From Actinomycetota bacterium (GTDB lineage: Bacteria; Actinomycetota; Geothermincolia; Fen-727; JAQURN01), in the NCBI GenBank assembly GCA_028715585.1, contig JAQURN010000095.1:1-5333 (forward strand): DNA of 5,333 nt, in the 5' to 3' direction. Positions 1 through 5,333 of the stretch are shown piece by piece. Below the pieces are notes generated by a model. The model made no database searches and was not told the DNA's origin. It saw only the letters and a list, made by a program, of their open reading frames with translations. The position numbers and the translations under genes are program-made. Each line of letters starts with the position of its first letter. Position 1 is the stretch's first letter.

Positions 1-1
1 T

Positions 2-697
2 TACATGGACGTGCGTGCCTTCGGCAAGGGCTTCGAGGAATTCTACGATAGGGTAAGAAGAGAGGGAATCCGCTACATCAGAGGAAACCCCTCCGAAATA
101 TACCGAAAGGGCGATGACCATACCCTAGTGGTAAAAGTCGAGGATACCCTTACCGGAACGCCGCTCGAGCACGAGGTGGACCTGGTGGTCCTGGGAGTAG
201 GACTCGAGCCAAGGCAAGACGTTAGAGAAATCATAGATTTGTTCAAGCTCTCCCAGTCAACCGATGGTTTCTTCCTGGAAGCGCACCCAAAACTTCGACC
301 CGTAGATACCGCCTCAGACGGCATATTCCTTGCCGGGTGCTGCCAGGGGCCTAAAGACATCCCCGACACGGTCGCCCAAGCAAAGGGCGCGGCATCGAGC
401 GCTCTTATACTGATGGCTTCGGGCAAAGTAAAGGTTGAAGCCCAGACGTCGGTGGTTGATGCCGATGCTTGTCGCGGTTGCGGCTTCTGCGTCGAGGTTT
501 GCCCTTACGACGCTATAGAGCTGATAGAAGAGACAAGAATGGGACAACCGGTGAAGATTGCAAAGGTAAACGAGGCTCTTTGCAAAGGATGTGGAAGCTG
601 CGCCGCGGCTTGCCTCTCCGGAGCAATACAGCCGAGGTCTTTCAAAGATGAGCAAATACTTCCCCAGATTGCGGTGTTAGGAGTGAAGTCCTCATGA
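2..697 (+). CDS. hdrA: Heterodisulfide reductase subunit A (HdrA), C-terminal part, 5'-truncated by window edge
   Basis: This is the last ~231 residues of an HdrA-type FAD/iron-sulfur protein. The frame is open to the window edge and the first whole codon is Tyr, so the Met at position 5 is internal, in the HdrA-typical YMDVRAFGKG segment. Numbering from that Met, the end of the thioredoxin-reductase-like FAD domain is visible (GIFLAGCCQGPKDIPDTVAQ, about 106-125). Two ferredoxin-type [4Fe-4S] motifs follow, with Cys156/159/162/166 and Cys193/196/199/203. The fourth Cys of the second motif is followed by Leu, where Pro is usual. In characterised HdrA proteins the flavin is the electron-bifurcation site and the C-terminal clusters lead toward ferredoxin; the protein is cytosolic. 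The N-terminal domains, and any fusion there, lie outside the window. The stop overlaps the next start (ATGA), so the MvhD-like partner is translationally coupled. The family call is very secure; the physiological direction is inferred. Confidence 0.95.
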   Translation, partial: YMDVRAFGKGFEEFYDRVRREGIRYIRGNPSEIYRKGDDHTLVVKVEDTLTGTPLEHEVDLVVLGVGLEPRQDVREIIDLFKLSQSTDGFFLEAHPKLRPVDTASDGIFLAGCCQGPKDIPDTVAQAKGAASSALILMASGKVKVEAQTSVVDADACRGCGFCVEVCPYDAIELIEETRMGQPVKIAKVNEALCKGCGSCAAACLSGAIQPRSFKDEQILPQIAVLGVKSS

Positions 698-1125
698 GTG
701 ATGAATTCGAACCAACCATAATCGCGTTTTTGTGTAACTGGTGTTCTTACGCGGGAGCGGATCTTGCCGGAACCTCGAGGATACATTACCCGCCAAACGT
801 GAAGATAATCAGGGTAATGTGCTCAGGCAGAGTAAATCCGCTATTCCTCATGAACGCTCTACAACAGGGAGCAGACGGTGTGCTTATAAGTGGATGCCAT
901 CCCGGAGACTGCCACTATCTGGAAGGCAATTATTATTCCCGCCGGCGCTTCGTCCTCATGCATCGCCTCCTCGAGCACATCGGTGTCCATCCCAATCGCG
1001 TTCACATGAGTTGGGTTTCGGCATCCGAGGGCGAAAAATTCAAAGAGGTAGTAAGCGAAGTTCGTGACAAAGTGAAGGAAATAGGTCCCATGAATCAGTT
1101 CGGGCGGAGGCAGATAAATTGGTAG
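694..1125 (+). CDS. flxD: MvhD/FlxD-type [2Fe-2S] electron-transfer subunit (hydrogenase iron-sulfur subunit family)
   Basis: A 143-residue protein of full family length. The five cysteines characteristic of MvhD are all present: Cys14 and Cys17 (FLCNWCSYAGAD), Cys43 (VMCSGRV), and Cys68 and Cys73 (SGCHPGDCHY). In methanogens MvhD carries a [2Fe-2S] cluster and connects the MvhAG hydrogenase to HdrA. Here no hydrogenase gene is seen and the downstream genes are Flx-like, so it most likely passes electrons from the FlxABC-like proteins to HdrA. The start is ATG at 694, overlapping the hdrA stop by 4 nt, with AGGAG at 679-683 placed 10 nt upstream. The direct hdrA-mvhD junction supports a physical complex. 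It could equally be named mvhD; flxD is chosen from the neighbours. The C-terminus (RRQINW) is encoded through the start of the next gene. Confidence 0.93.
   Translation: MSDEFEPTIIAFLCNWCSYAGADLAGTSRIHYPPNVKIIRVMCSGRVNPLFLMNALQQGADGVLISGCHPGDCHYLEGNYYSRRRFVLMHRLLEHIGVHPNRVHMSWVSASEGEKFKEVVSEVRDKVKEIGPMNQFGRRQINW
1106..1110 (+). promoter_or_regulatory. Shine-Dalgarno sequence for the TTG-started flxC-like gene
   Basis: GGAGG lies 8 nt upstream of a TTG codon at 1119, inside the 3' end of flxD. A perfect core at normal spacing, with no ATG nearby in frame, supports the TTG as the real start. Reading therefore begins within the last codons of the upstream gene. Confidence 0.75.
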
Positions 1126-2099
1126 ATCAAGGCGAGCTCAGACAAAAAGCAAAAGAAGTCATCTCACGAGAAGATGTGAGACGCCTTATAGGCTGGAAGA
1201 GGGGAACCTATGGTTTCGAGGCGGCGCCTGCCGTAATAAAAGACCCCTCAGAAGCCGACGAACTCGTCTTCGACCCCACATGCGTTCAGAACCCAGCCAG
1301 CTTCGTGACCCTAGAGGAAAAACCGCCACTGCCGAGGGGGGTGGAGCCTGACCTTCGCAAGGTGGGGGTATTCGCAAAGGGTTGTGATTCCAGGGCTCTC
1401 ATTCAGCAAATGGTTGAGCAAGCCTACGAGCGTGACCACATAGTGGTAATCGGAATACCCTGCCGTGGAGTCATAGACCACAGGAAAGCGGAAAAGCTCT
1501 TCGGGGACGTAACCCCCGACCTGGTGGAAATCAGCGGCGACAAGGTGGTCATAGAGATTGGTGGAGAAAAAAGGGAAGTCGCGCGGGAAGATGTCCTGAT
1601 GGCGAAATGCCTGAGATGTCGCTACCCGAACCCTCTGATAAGCGATGTTCTGGTGGGCGGAGAAGTAGAGAAATTCGCGGATGATGATTTTTCCGATGTC
1701 GATGAGTTCGAGAAGAAATCGCCAGCCGAAAAATGGGAATTCTGGGAAAAGGAATTCTCGAAGTGTATAAGGTGTTATTCCTGCCGAAACGTGTGCCCCA
1801 TGTGCTACTGCCCAGAATGCGTGGTGACACGACTCAAGCCGCAGTGGACAAGGCGCTCCGTTGACCTGAGCGAAAATACCTCATATCACATCGAGAGATC
1901 TTGGCATCTCGCCGGCAGGTGCATCGAGTGCATGGAGTGTGAAAGGGTTTGTCCTATGGACATACCAATCATGACCTTGAACCGCAAGCTTACCCGCGAC
2001 GTCAAAGAGCTGTTCAGCTACGAACCGGGAACCGATGTTGAGGCGAGCCCTCTGCTCACCTCTTACAATCCGCAAGACCCGGAAGAATACATAATGTAA
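1119..2099 (+). CDS. flxC: FlxC-like electron-transfer subunit: FrhB/FdhB-like domain plus C-terminal dicluster ferredoxin
   Basis: A 326-residue soluble protein. The N-terminal half resembles the coenzyme F420 hydrogenase/dehydrogenase beta-subunit (FrhB/FdhB) superfamily, with KGCDSRA at 87-93 (Cys89), GIPC at 112-115 and a CLRC pair at Cys164/167. The C-terminal part carries two [4Fe-4S] motifs: Cys216/219/222/226 and Cys268/271/274/278, the latter followed by PMDIP. Three further cysteines (229, 231, 234) directly follow the first motif. I infer a relay of electrons between the FlxA/FlxB-like proteins and FlxD-HdrA. Whether the FrhB-like domain binds a flavin or F420 cannot be told from sequence. 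The start is TTG at 1119, overlapping flxD by 7 nt and preceded by GGAGG; there is a 16-nt gap to the next gene. The family is clear, but the letter (FlxC rather than FlxB) is a tentative choice. Confidence 0.85.
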   Translation: MVDQGELRQKAKEVISREDVRRLIGWKRGTYGFEAAPAVIKDPSEADELVFDPTCVQNPASFVTLEEKPPLPRGVEPDLRKVGVFAKGCDSRALIQQMVEQAYERDHIVVIGIPCRGVIDHRKAEKLFGDVTPDLVEISGDKVVIEIGGEKREVAREDVLMAKCLRCRYPNPLISDVLVGGEVEKFADDDFSDVDEFEKKSPAEKWEFWEKEFSKCIRCYSCRNVCPMCYCPECVVTRLKPQWTRRSVDLSENTSYHIERSWHLAGRCIECMECERVCPMDIPIMTLNRKLTRDVKELFSYEPGTDVEASPLLTSYNPQDPEEYIM

Positions 2100-2115
2100 G
2101 GCGAGGAAGTGAAAA

Positions 2116-3162
2116 ATGGCAGACTATGTATTCCAGAAGGAGAAAATCGAAGAACTCCTAGGGGGAATGGCAAAGAATTACGAAGTCCATGCGCCCCTTC
2201 TAAATGCTGGAATCGTTCGGTTCGGGAAGGTTGAGGAAGGCGGTCCGGCGCTCGCAAAGTTGGATGATTACTCCAACTCGAGCGTTCCACCTAAGGAACT
2301 CCTCTTCCCCCAGACCGAGACGCTCTTCAGATATCGCCTGGGAACAGGTGGAATCGAGCCAAAGGTGCCCGACGCGGGGGCAAAGGTGGCAGTTTTTGGA
2401 ATAAGGCCATGTGATGCGCAAGCTTTCGCGATAGTAGATAAATTATTTGGATGGGATTATCCCGACCCCTATTTCCAGAACAGGAGAAAGTCCACCGTAC
2501 TAATTGGTCTCGCGTGTTCTTCCCCATGTTCCACATGCTTCTGCACGAGCTTGGGTGGTGGACCCACAAACGACGAGTATCTCGACGTGGCAATGTATGA
2601 CCTAGGAAACGAAATTTACCTAAAGACCGTTACCGAAAAAGGCGACGAGCTCTGTAAATCAATCTCAGACTTGCTAGAGGAGGCTTCCCCAAGCCACCTG
2701 GAGGCTTGTCAAAATCAGTCGAAGGAGGCAGCTTCTAAAATTAGACGCTCCATCGACACAAACGGGATACCCGAGAAACTCCCAGCTCTCTACGACAACC
2801 CCTTCTGGGAACAGTTCTCCGACAGATGCCTTGGATGCGGCATTTGCACTTATCTCTGTCCTACCTGCCATTGCTTCGACATTCAAGACGAGGTAGAGGT
2901 ATTCGATGGAAGAAGGGCAAGGATGTGGGACACATGCATGTTTGAGGAATACACTCGCCATGCCTCAGGCCACAACCCCAGGCCAACCCGCAAGGAAAGA
3001 ACGAGAAACCGGGTAAGCCACAAATATTCATACTTCCCCACCAACTTCGGGGTTATCGCCTGCGTTGGGTGCGGGCGTTGCATAAAGTATTGTCCGGTCA
3101 ATATAGACATCATCGACATTCTCGAAAAGTCCATCGCGGTTGAGGTCAAGGAGGCAGGATAA
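2116..3162 (+). CDS. flxB: FlxB-like 4Fe-4S dicluster protein, sulfhydrogenase beta (HydB)-type
   Basis: A 348-residue soluble protein of the HydB/AsrA-like family (beta subunit of sulfhydrogenase and anaerobic sulfite reductase subunit A type proteins). Family landmarks run in order: KELLFPQTE at 60-68, GIRPCDAQA at 95-103 (Cys99), a cysteine-rich CSSPCSTCFC at 134-143, a first ferredoxin motif with Cys238/241/244/248 followed by Cys251 and Cys253, WDTC at 271-274, RNRVSHKYSYFP at 297-308, and a second motif with Cys316/319/322/326. Such proteins form the Fe-S bridge between an NAD(P)H-oxidising gamma subunit, encoded next here, and a catalytic partner. No hydrogenase subunits follow, so the partner is inferred to be the FlxC/FlxD-HdrA assembly. 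ATG at 2116 has GAGGA at 2103-2107, spaced 8 nt. The next gene starts 2 nt after the stop. Confidence 0.9.
   Translation: MADYVFQKEKIEELLGGMAKNYEVHAPLLNAGIVRFGKVEEGGPALAKLDDYSNSSVPPKELLFPQTETLFRYRLGTGGIEPKVPDAGAKVAVFGIRPCDAQAFAIVDKLFGWDYPDPYFQNRRKSTVLIGLACSSPCSTCFCTSLGGGPTNDEYLDVAMYDLGNEIYLKTVTEKGDELCKSISDLLEEASPSHLEACQNQSKEAASKIRRSIDTNGIPEKLPALYDNPFWEQFSDRCLGCGICTYLCPTCHCFDIQDEVEVFDGRRARMWDTCMFEEYTRHASGHNPRPTRKERTRNRVSHKYSYFPTNFGVIACVGCGRCIKYCPVNIDIIDILEKSIAVEVKEAG
3150..3154 (+). promoter_or_regulatory. Shine-Dalgarno sequence for flxA-like gene
   Basis: GGAGG sits inside the last codons of the flxB-like gene. Two ATG codons in tandem follow at 3165 and 3168. The spacing is 10 nt to the first and 13 nt to the second, which favours the first as the start. 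Confidence 0.65.
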
Positions 3163-3164
3163 GC

Positions 3165-4013
3165 ATGATGGATGAAAGCAATCCCTACCTCCCTTACGAG
3201 GTCGAAATAAAAGAAACTTGGTACGAGACTCCGGGAGAAAGGGCAATAAAAACATTCAAGGTTGACTTCGTGGATAGTAGTGTCTGGGATACCTGGTCAC
3301 ACAAACCCGGACAATGCGCGATGGTGGGGAGGCTCGGCGTAGGTGAGTCCATGTTTTGCATTTCCTCCTCCCCCACCGAGGAAGGCTACCTCCGCTTTTC
3401 GGTCATGAAGATGGGCAAAGTAACAAGGGCGCTCCATCAGCTAGAGGTAGGCGACACCATGACTGTGAGGGGTCCTCTTGGGAACTGGTTCCCAGTGAAC
3501 GAGTGGGAAGGCAAGAGGATAGTCACAATCGGGGGCGGCATTGGCCAGGCTCCGCTTAGGCCCGTAATCAACTACGTGAGAGCAAATAGAGCCAAATACG
3601 AGGATTTGACTGTCCTCTACGGCTCCAGAACCTCCGCCGACTTGTGCTTCCAAGAAGAACTAGAATGCCTCATATCTGAAGAAGAAACCACTTGCCACCT
3701 GAGCGTTGACGTAGAAGAAGAAAGCTGGGAGCACTATGTAGGGTTCGTTCCAAATCTATTGATGGACGTTTCCCCAAGCCCGGAGAATGCCATCGCGGTC
3801 ACTTGCGGACCGCCTGTAATGATAAAGTTCGTAACCCAGAATCTGGTGAAACTCGGCTTCGAGCCAGAACAAATCTACACCACTCTGGAAAACCGCATGA
3901 AATGCGGGATAGGAAAATGCGGACGTTGTAACGTAGGGCATCTTTACGTCTGTAAGCACGGGCCAGTATTTAGCTACGCCCAGATAAAAGATATTCCCGA
4001 GGCTTTCGCTTAA
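3165..4013 (+). CDS. flxA: FlxA-like FAD/NAD(P)-binding oxidoreductase, sulfhydrogenase gamma (HydG)-type
   Basis: A 282-residue protein of the ferredoxin-NADP reductase fold with a C-terminal [2Fe-2S] domain, as in dihydroorotate dehydrogenase electron-transfer and sulfhydrogenase gamma subunits. The FAD domain shows PGQCAMVG at 48-55, the flavin-binding MFCISSSPT at 63-71 and GPLGNWFP at 103-110. The nicotinamide domain shows GGGIGQAPLRPV at 123-134, LYGSRTSADL at 151-160 and CGPPVM at 214-219. The [2Fe-2S] ligands are Cys247, Cys252, Cys255 and Cys263. I infer that it oxidises NADH or NADPH and feeds the Fe-S proteins encoded upstream; cofactor preference cannot be read from the sequence. 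It is the last gene of the + strand operon. Its TAA stop shares TTAA with the stop of the convergent methyltransferase gene. The HydG-type reductase family assignment is secure; the FlxA name depends on context. Confidence 0.92.
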   Translation: MMDESNPYLPYEVEIKETWYETPGERAIKTFKVDFVDSSVWDTWSHKPGQCAMVGRLGVGESMFCISSSPTEEGYLRFSVMKMGKVTRALHQLEVGDTMTVRGPLGNWFPVNEWEGKRIVTIGGGIGQAPLRPVINYVRANRAKYEDLTVLYGSRTSADLCFQEELECLISEEETTCHLSVDVEEESWEHYVGFVPNLLMDVSPSPENAIAVTCGPPVMIKFVTQNLVKLGFEPEQIYTTLENRMKCGIGKCGRCNVGHLYVCKHGPVFSYAQIKDIPEAFA

Positions 4014-4882
4014 AAATCACTTTCCCCTTCACTAAAGAAGGTAGCTGGTGCCCTTTTCCTGCCACTAAAAAACAGGATGCTCCCAACCTTCCTCGTGACA
4101 ACATTGTTGACGCCCCGCTTCCCAAGCTCATCAATAAACTCTTCCTCCCGGAAAAGCGGCTTCGAGAAATAGCCGCCCCAGACGCCAAAAGTTCCCGCGA
4201 TGATGTCGGTGAGGAGACGCTCCCCTTTGATGTAAAGCGAGCCCGCCAGTTTCCCCCCTGGCTTCAATACTCTCACGAGTTCGTCCATCGCGGCGCACTT
4301 ATCGGGGAAACAGCCAAAGCCGTTCATGGTAAGGACACCCGAAAACGAATCGTCTACGAGTGGGAGTGAGCACGCATCCGCTCTCACGAGCATTACGTTC
4401 CCAAAGTCGGCAGCCCTGACTTTCTCAAGCGCGGACTCGAGCATCGGCCTGCAAAAGTCAGCGGCGATGAATTCCAAGTTGGACTCGATACTGTACTCGC
4501 CCGCGGTGAAAAGCCCTGTTCCCACGGGTATATCGAGAAAATAGCCAGGCTCACAATCCTCCGTCACACTTCCAAGAAGCTCAAACATTAAAGGGATGAA
4601 CTTGGATGTGCCCCAGACTCCGTGCATCAAAAACCGGTCATGCCAACTGGCTTCCATGAGCAATCTCTCATAAGGCTGGCCGGCAAGTCTCTCGAAAGCC
4701 TTGTTGACCTTCTGCTGGCGCCTGCATTCATCTTCACCCACCAAATCCACTATCTCATCCTTTAACGAGAAGCCATGTAGCGCGGGACCCTCACAGCAGT
4801 ACATGTGCGCGCGCGGCACGTAAGTCATGGGGTTGCCACACATCGGGCACCTGAGGAGTCTTGCCAGCTTCTCGTGATTCAT
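4010..4882 (-). CDS. Class I SAM-dependent methyltransferase with N-terminal zinc-knuckle-like segment
   Basis: A 290-residue protein of unknown substrate. Residues 12-38 look like a zinc knuckle of the kind at the N-terminus of RlmA-type methyltransferases: Cys12-x2-Cys15, then Cys29/Cys30 and His36 followed by GF. The Methyltransf_11/UbiE-like domain follows. SAM motif I is FLDIPVGTG at 115-123, an acidic post-I residue is Asp142 (AADF), the motif II region is DACSLPLVDDSFSGVLTMNG at 169-188, and ELVRVLKPGGKLAG at 201-214 is the typical strand after it. No signal peptide or membrane segment is seen. The ATG has GGAGG (complement of 4889-4893) 6 nt upstream. It overlaps the upstream membrane-protein gene by ATGA, so the two are co-translated. 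Methylation of RNA, a quinone or another small molecule is possible; the rest of the protein does not look like RlmA. The fold is secure, the function unassigned. Confidence 0.85.
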   Translation of the reverse strand: MNHEKLARLLRCPMCGNPMTYVPRAHMYCCEGPALHGFSLKDEIVDLVGEDECRRQQKVNKAFERLAGQPYERLLMEASWHDRFLMHGVWGTSKFIPLMFELLGSVTEDCEPGYFLDIPVGTGLFTAGEYSIESNLEFIAADFCRPMLESALEKVRAADFGNVMLVRADACSLPLVDDSFSGVLTMNGFGCFPDKCAAMDELVRVLKPGGKLAGSLYIKGERLLTDIIAGTFGVWGGYFSKPLFREEEFIDELGKRGVNNVVTRKVGSILFFSGRKRAPATFFSEGESDF

Positions 4883-5283
4883 GCCTTTCCTCCATGCCGA
4901 TGAGTGACGTTCTTGCTAACACTTCTGCCGCCATATTCACGCTGGCTTTTATTTTTGGAATCTCGGTAATCAGGGTCACAAAAAAGTTCCCTGTAATACA
5001 AGCGCAGAAGGGCCTCGAGCCTACGAACTCGGGAGAATTGAACAGTCATGAGCACCCCCCAGATAAGCAGCACGAGACCGACCACCAGCGCTTTGAAACT
5101 GCCATCGATGGCAAACAAGGCAACTAAAACAATACCAAGCGTGTATGCGAGCGCGGATAAAATTAGGAAAAGGGCTCTGCCGCGCCTCGCCCTCATTATT
5201 TGTTCGCGAAGGTCGTCCCTCGACAAAAATTTTCCCATCGGCCTCGCCGCTACCCTTCCCCCATTTCGAGAGCTTTGTTCCAA
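4879..5283 (-). CDS. Small membrane protein with two predicted transmembrane helices, hypothetical
   Basis: I do not recognise the family. The 134-residue product has a basic N-terminal part (RARRGR at 31-36), two hydrophobic spans at about 37-58 and 64-83 separated by a short acidic/polar turn (DGSF), then a basic, possibly amphipathic segment (SRVRRLEALLRLYYREL, 84-100) and a polar tail. The short loop suggests a helical hairpin with both termini on one side, probably the cytoplasm by the positive-inside rule. It is coupled by an ATGA overlap to the methyltransferase gene, so a shared role is plausible but untested. The start is uncertain. TTG at 5283 has GGGGG 4 nt upstream. An internal ATG at 5238 (Met16) has only a too-close GAGG or a too-distant GGGAAGGG. 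The frame also stays open upstream to the window edge with no ATG. Confidence 0.65.
   Translation of the reverse strand: MEQSSRNGGRVAARPMGKFLSRDDLREQIMRARRGRALFLILSALAYTLGIVLVALFAIDGSFKALVVGLVLLIWGVLMTVQFSRVRRLEALLRLYYRELFCDPDYRDSKNKSQREYGGRSVSKNVTHRHGGKA
4889..4893 (-). promoter_or_regulatory. Shine-Dalgarno sequence for the methyltransferase gene
   Basis: GGAGG on the minus strand lies 6 nt before the ATG at 4882 and inside the 3' end of the membrane-protein gene. It fixes the methyltransferase start and supports translational coupling of the pair. Confidence 0.7.
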
Positions 5284-5316
5284 TTTTCCCCCGGTAAAAA
5301 CCTCGGCTGCTAAATA

Positions 5317-5322
5317 ATTATC
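5317..5322 (-). promoter_or_regulatory. Possible -10 element for the membrane protein-methyltransferase operon
   Basis: The minus strand reads GATAAT, a 5-of-6 match to a bacterial sigma-70 -10 box, in the most AT-rich run of this end of the window (5311-5322). A start of transcription near 5310 would give a leader of about 27 nt to the TTG at 5283. Any -35 box would lie beyond the window edge, so this is a weak call. Confidence 0.2.
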
Positions 5323-5333
5323 CCGCTCTCGCC

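Noticed and set aside
73..426. Minus-strand open frame of 117 codons within hdrA
   Set aside because: It lies wholly inside the well-conserved hdrA frame, has no recognisable motif, and its product looks like antisense read-through of a GC-balanced coding region.
2116..4013. [NiFe] sulfhydrogenase (hydBG...) operon
   Set aside because: The two proteins do resemble HydB and HydG, but no hydrogenase small or large subunit follows, and hdrA plus the MvhD-like gene precede them. A Flx-Hdr complex fits better.
2116..4013. Anaerobic sulfite reductase asrAB
   Set aside because: AsrA and AsrB are related to these two proteins, but no AsrC (siroheme sulfite reductase) gene follows and the operon context is HdrA/MvhD.
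4020..4070. Possible terminator hairpin just past flxA
   Set aside because: Only a short imperfect TGG...CCA pairing is visible, inside the methyltransferase coding region and without a proper stem followed by a T-run.
4861..5127. Plus-strand open frame of 88 codons with a hydrophobic N-terminus
   Set aside because: It overlaps the membrane-protein gene on the opposite strand. The hydrophobic stretch is the antisense of polar coding sequence, and the minus-strand frame has the ATGA coupling and two clear membrane spans.
5048..5317. Plus-strand open frame of 89 codons at the window end
   Set aside because: It is opposite the membrane-protein gene, has low-complexity Ser/Thr/Pro/Lys composition and no family motif.
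1..5333. CRISPR array, insertion sequence, tRNA, riboswitch or long direct repeats
   Set aside because: No spaced repeats, transposase motifs, tRNA-like clover-leaf sequences or long leader regions were seen; almost every base is within a coding region.

Overview
The window is a short stretch of an anaerobe's energy-conservation locus. On the + strand, positions 1-4013 hold five tightly packed co-directional genes: the 3' part of hdrA (heterodisulfide reductase subunit A), an MvhD/FlxD-type [2Fe-2S] subunit, an FrhB/FdhB-like protein with a two-cluster ferredoxin tail (FlxC-like), a HydB-like sulfhydrogenase beta-type protein (FlxB-like), and a HydG-like FAD/NAD(P)/[2Fe-2S] reductase (FlxA-like). 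Junctions are a 4-nt overlap, a 7-nt overlap, a 16-nt gap and a 2-nt gap, so one polycistronic transcript is very likely. This gene set matches the FlxABCD-HdrA arrangement known from sulfate reducers and other anaerobes. No [NiFe] hydrogenase subunit is present in the window.

Working model (from family knowledge, not shown by sequence alone): FlxA oxidises NAD(P)H through FAD and a [2Fe-2S] cluster. Electrons pass through the many Fe-S clusters of the FlxB- and FlxC-like proteins to the FlxD [2Fe-2S] centre and on to the HdrA flavin. There they are bifurcated, one path through the HdrA C-terminal [4Fe-4S] clusters to ferredoxin and the other to a disulfide-reducing partner (HdrBC, or an equivalent) that would have to be encoded outside this window.

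On the - strand, positions 4010-5283 hold a two-gene unit facing the first operon. A small protein with two membrane segments is followed, with an ATGA overlap, by a class I SAM-dependent methyltransferase with an N-terminal zinc-knuckle-like segment. The two operons converge tail to tail and their stop codons share a TTAA palindrome, leaving no intergenic space.

Organism: strong Shine-Dalgarno sequences, TTG starts and this gene set suggest an anaerobic bacterium. Frequent ATA isoleucine and AGA/AGG arginine codons would suit a thermophilic or subsurface lineage. Deep Actinomycetota, Firmicutes or Desulfobacterota are all possible, and I cannot choose between them from the sequence. There are no tRNA or rRNA genes, CRISPR arrays, insertion sequences or long repeats that I can see. 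No gene-free stretch exceeds about 50 bases.
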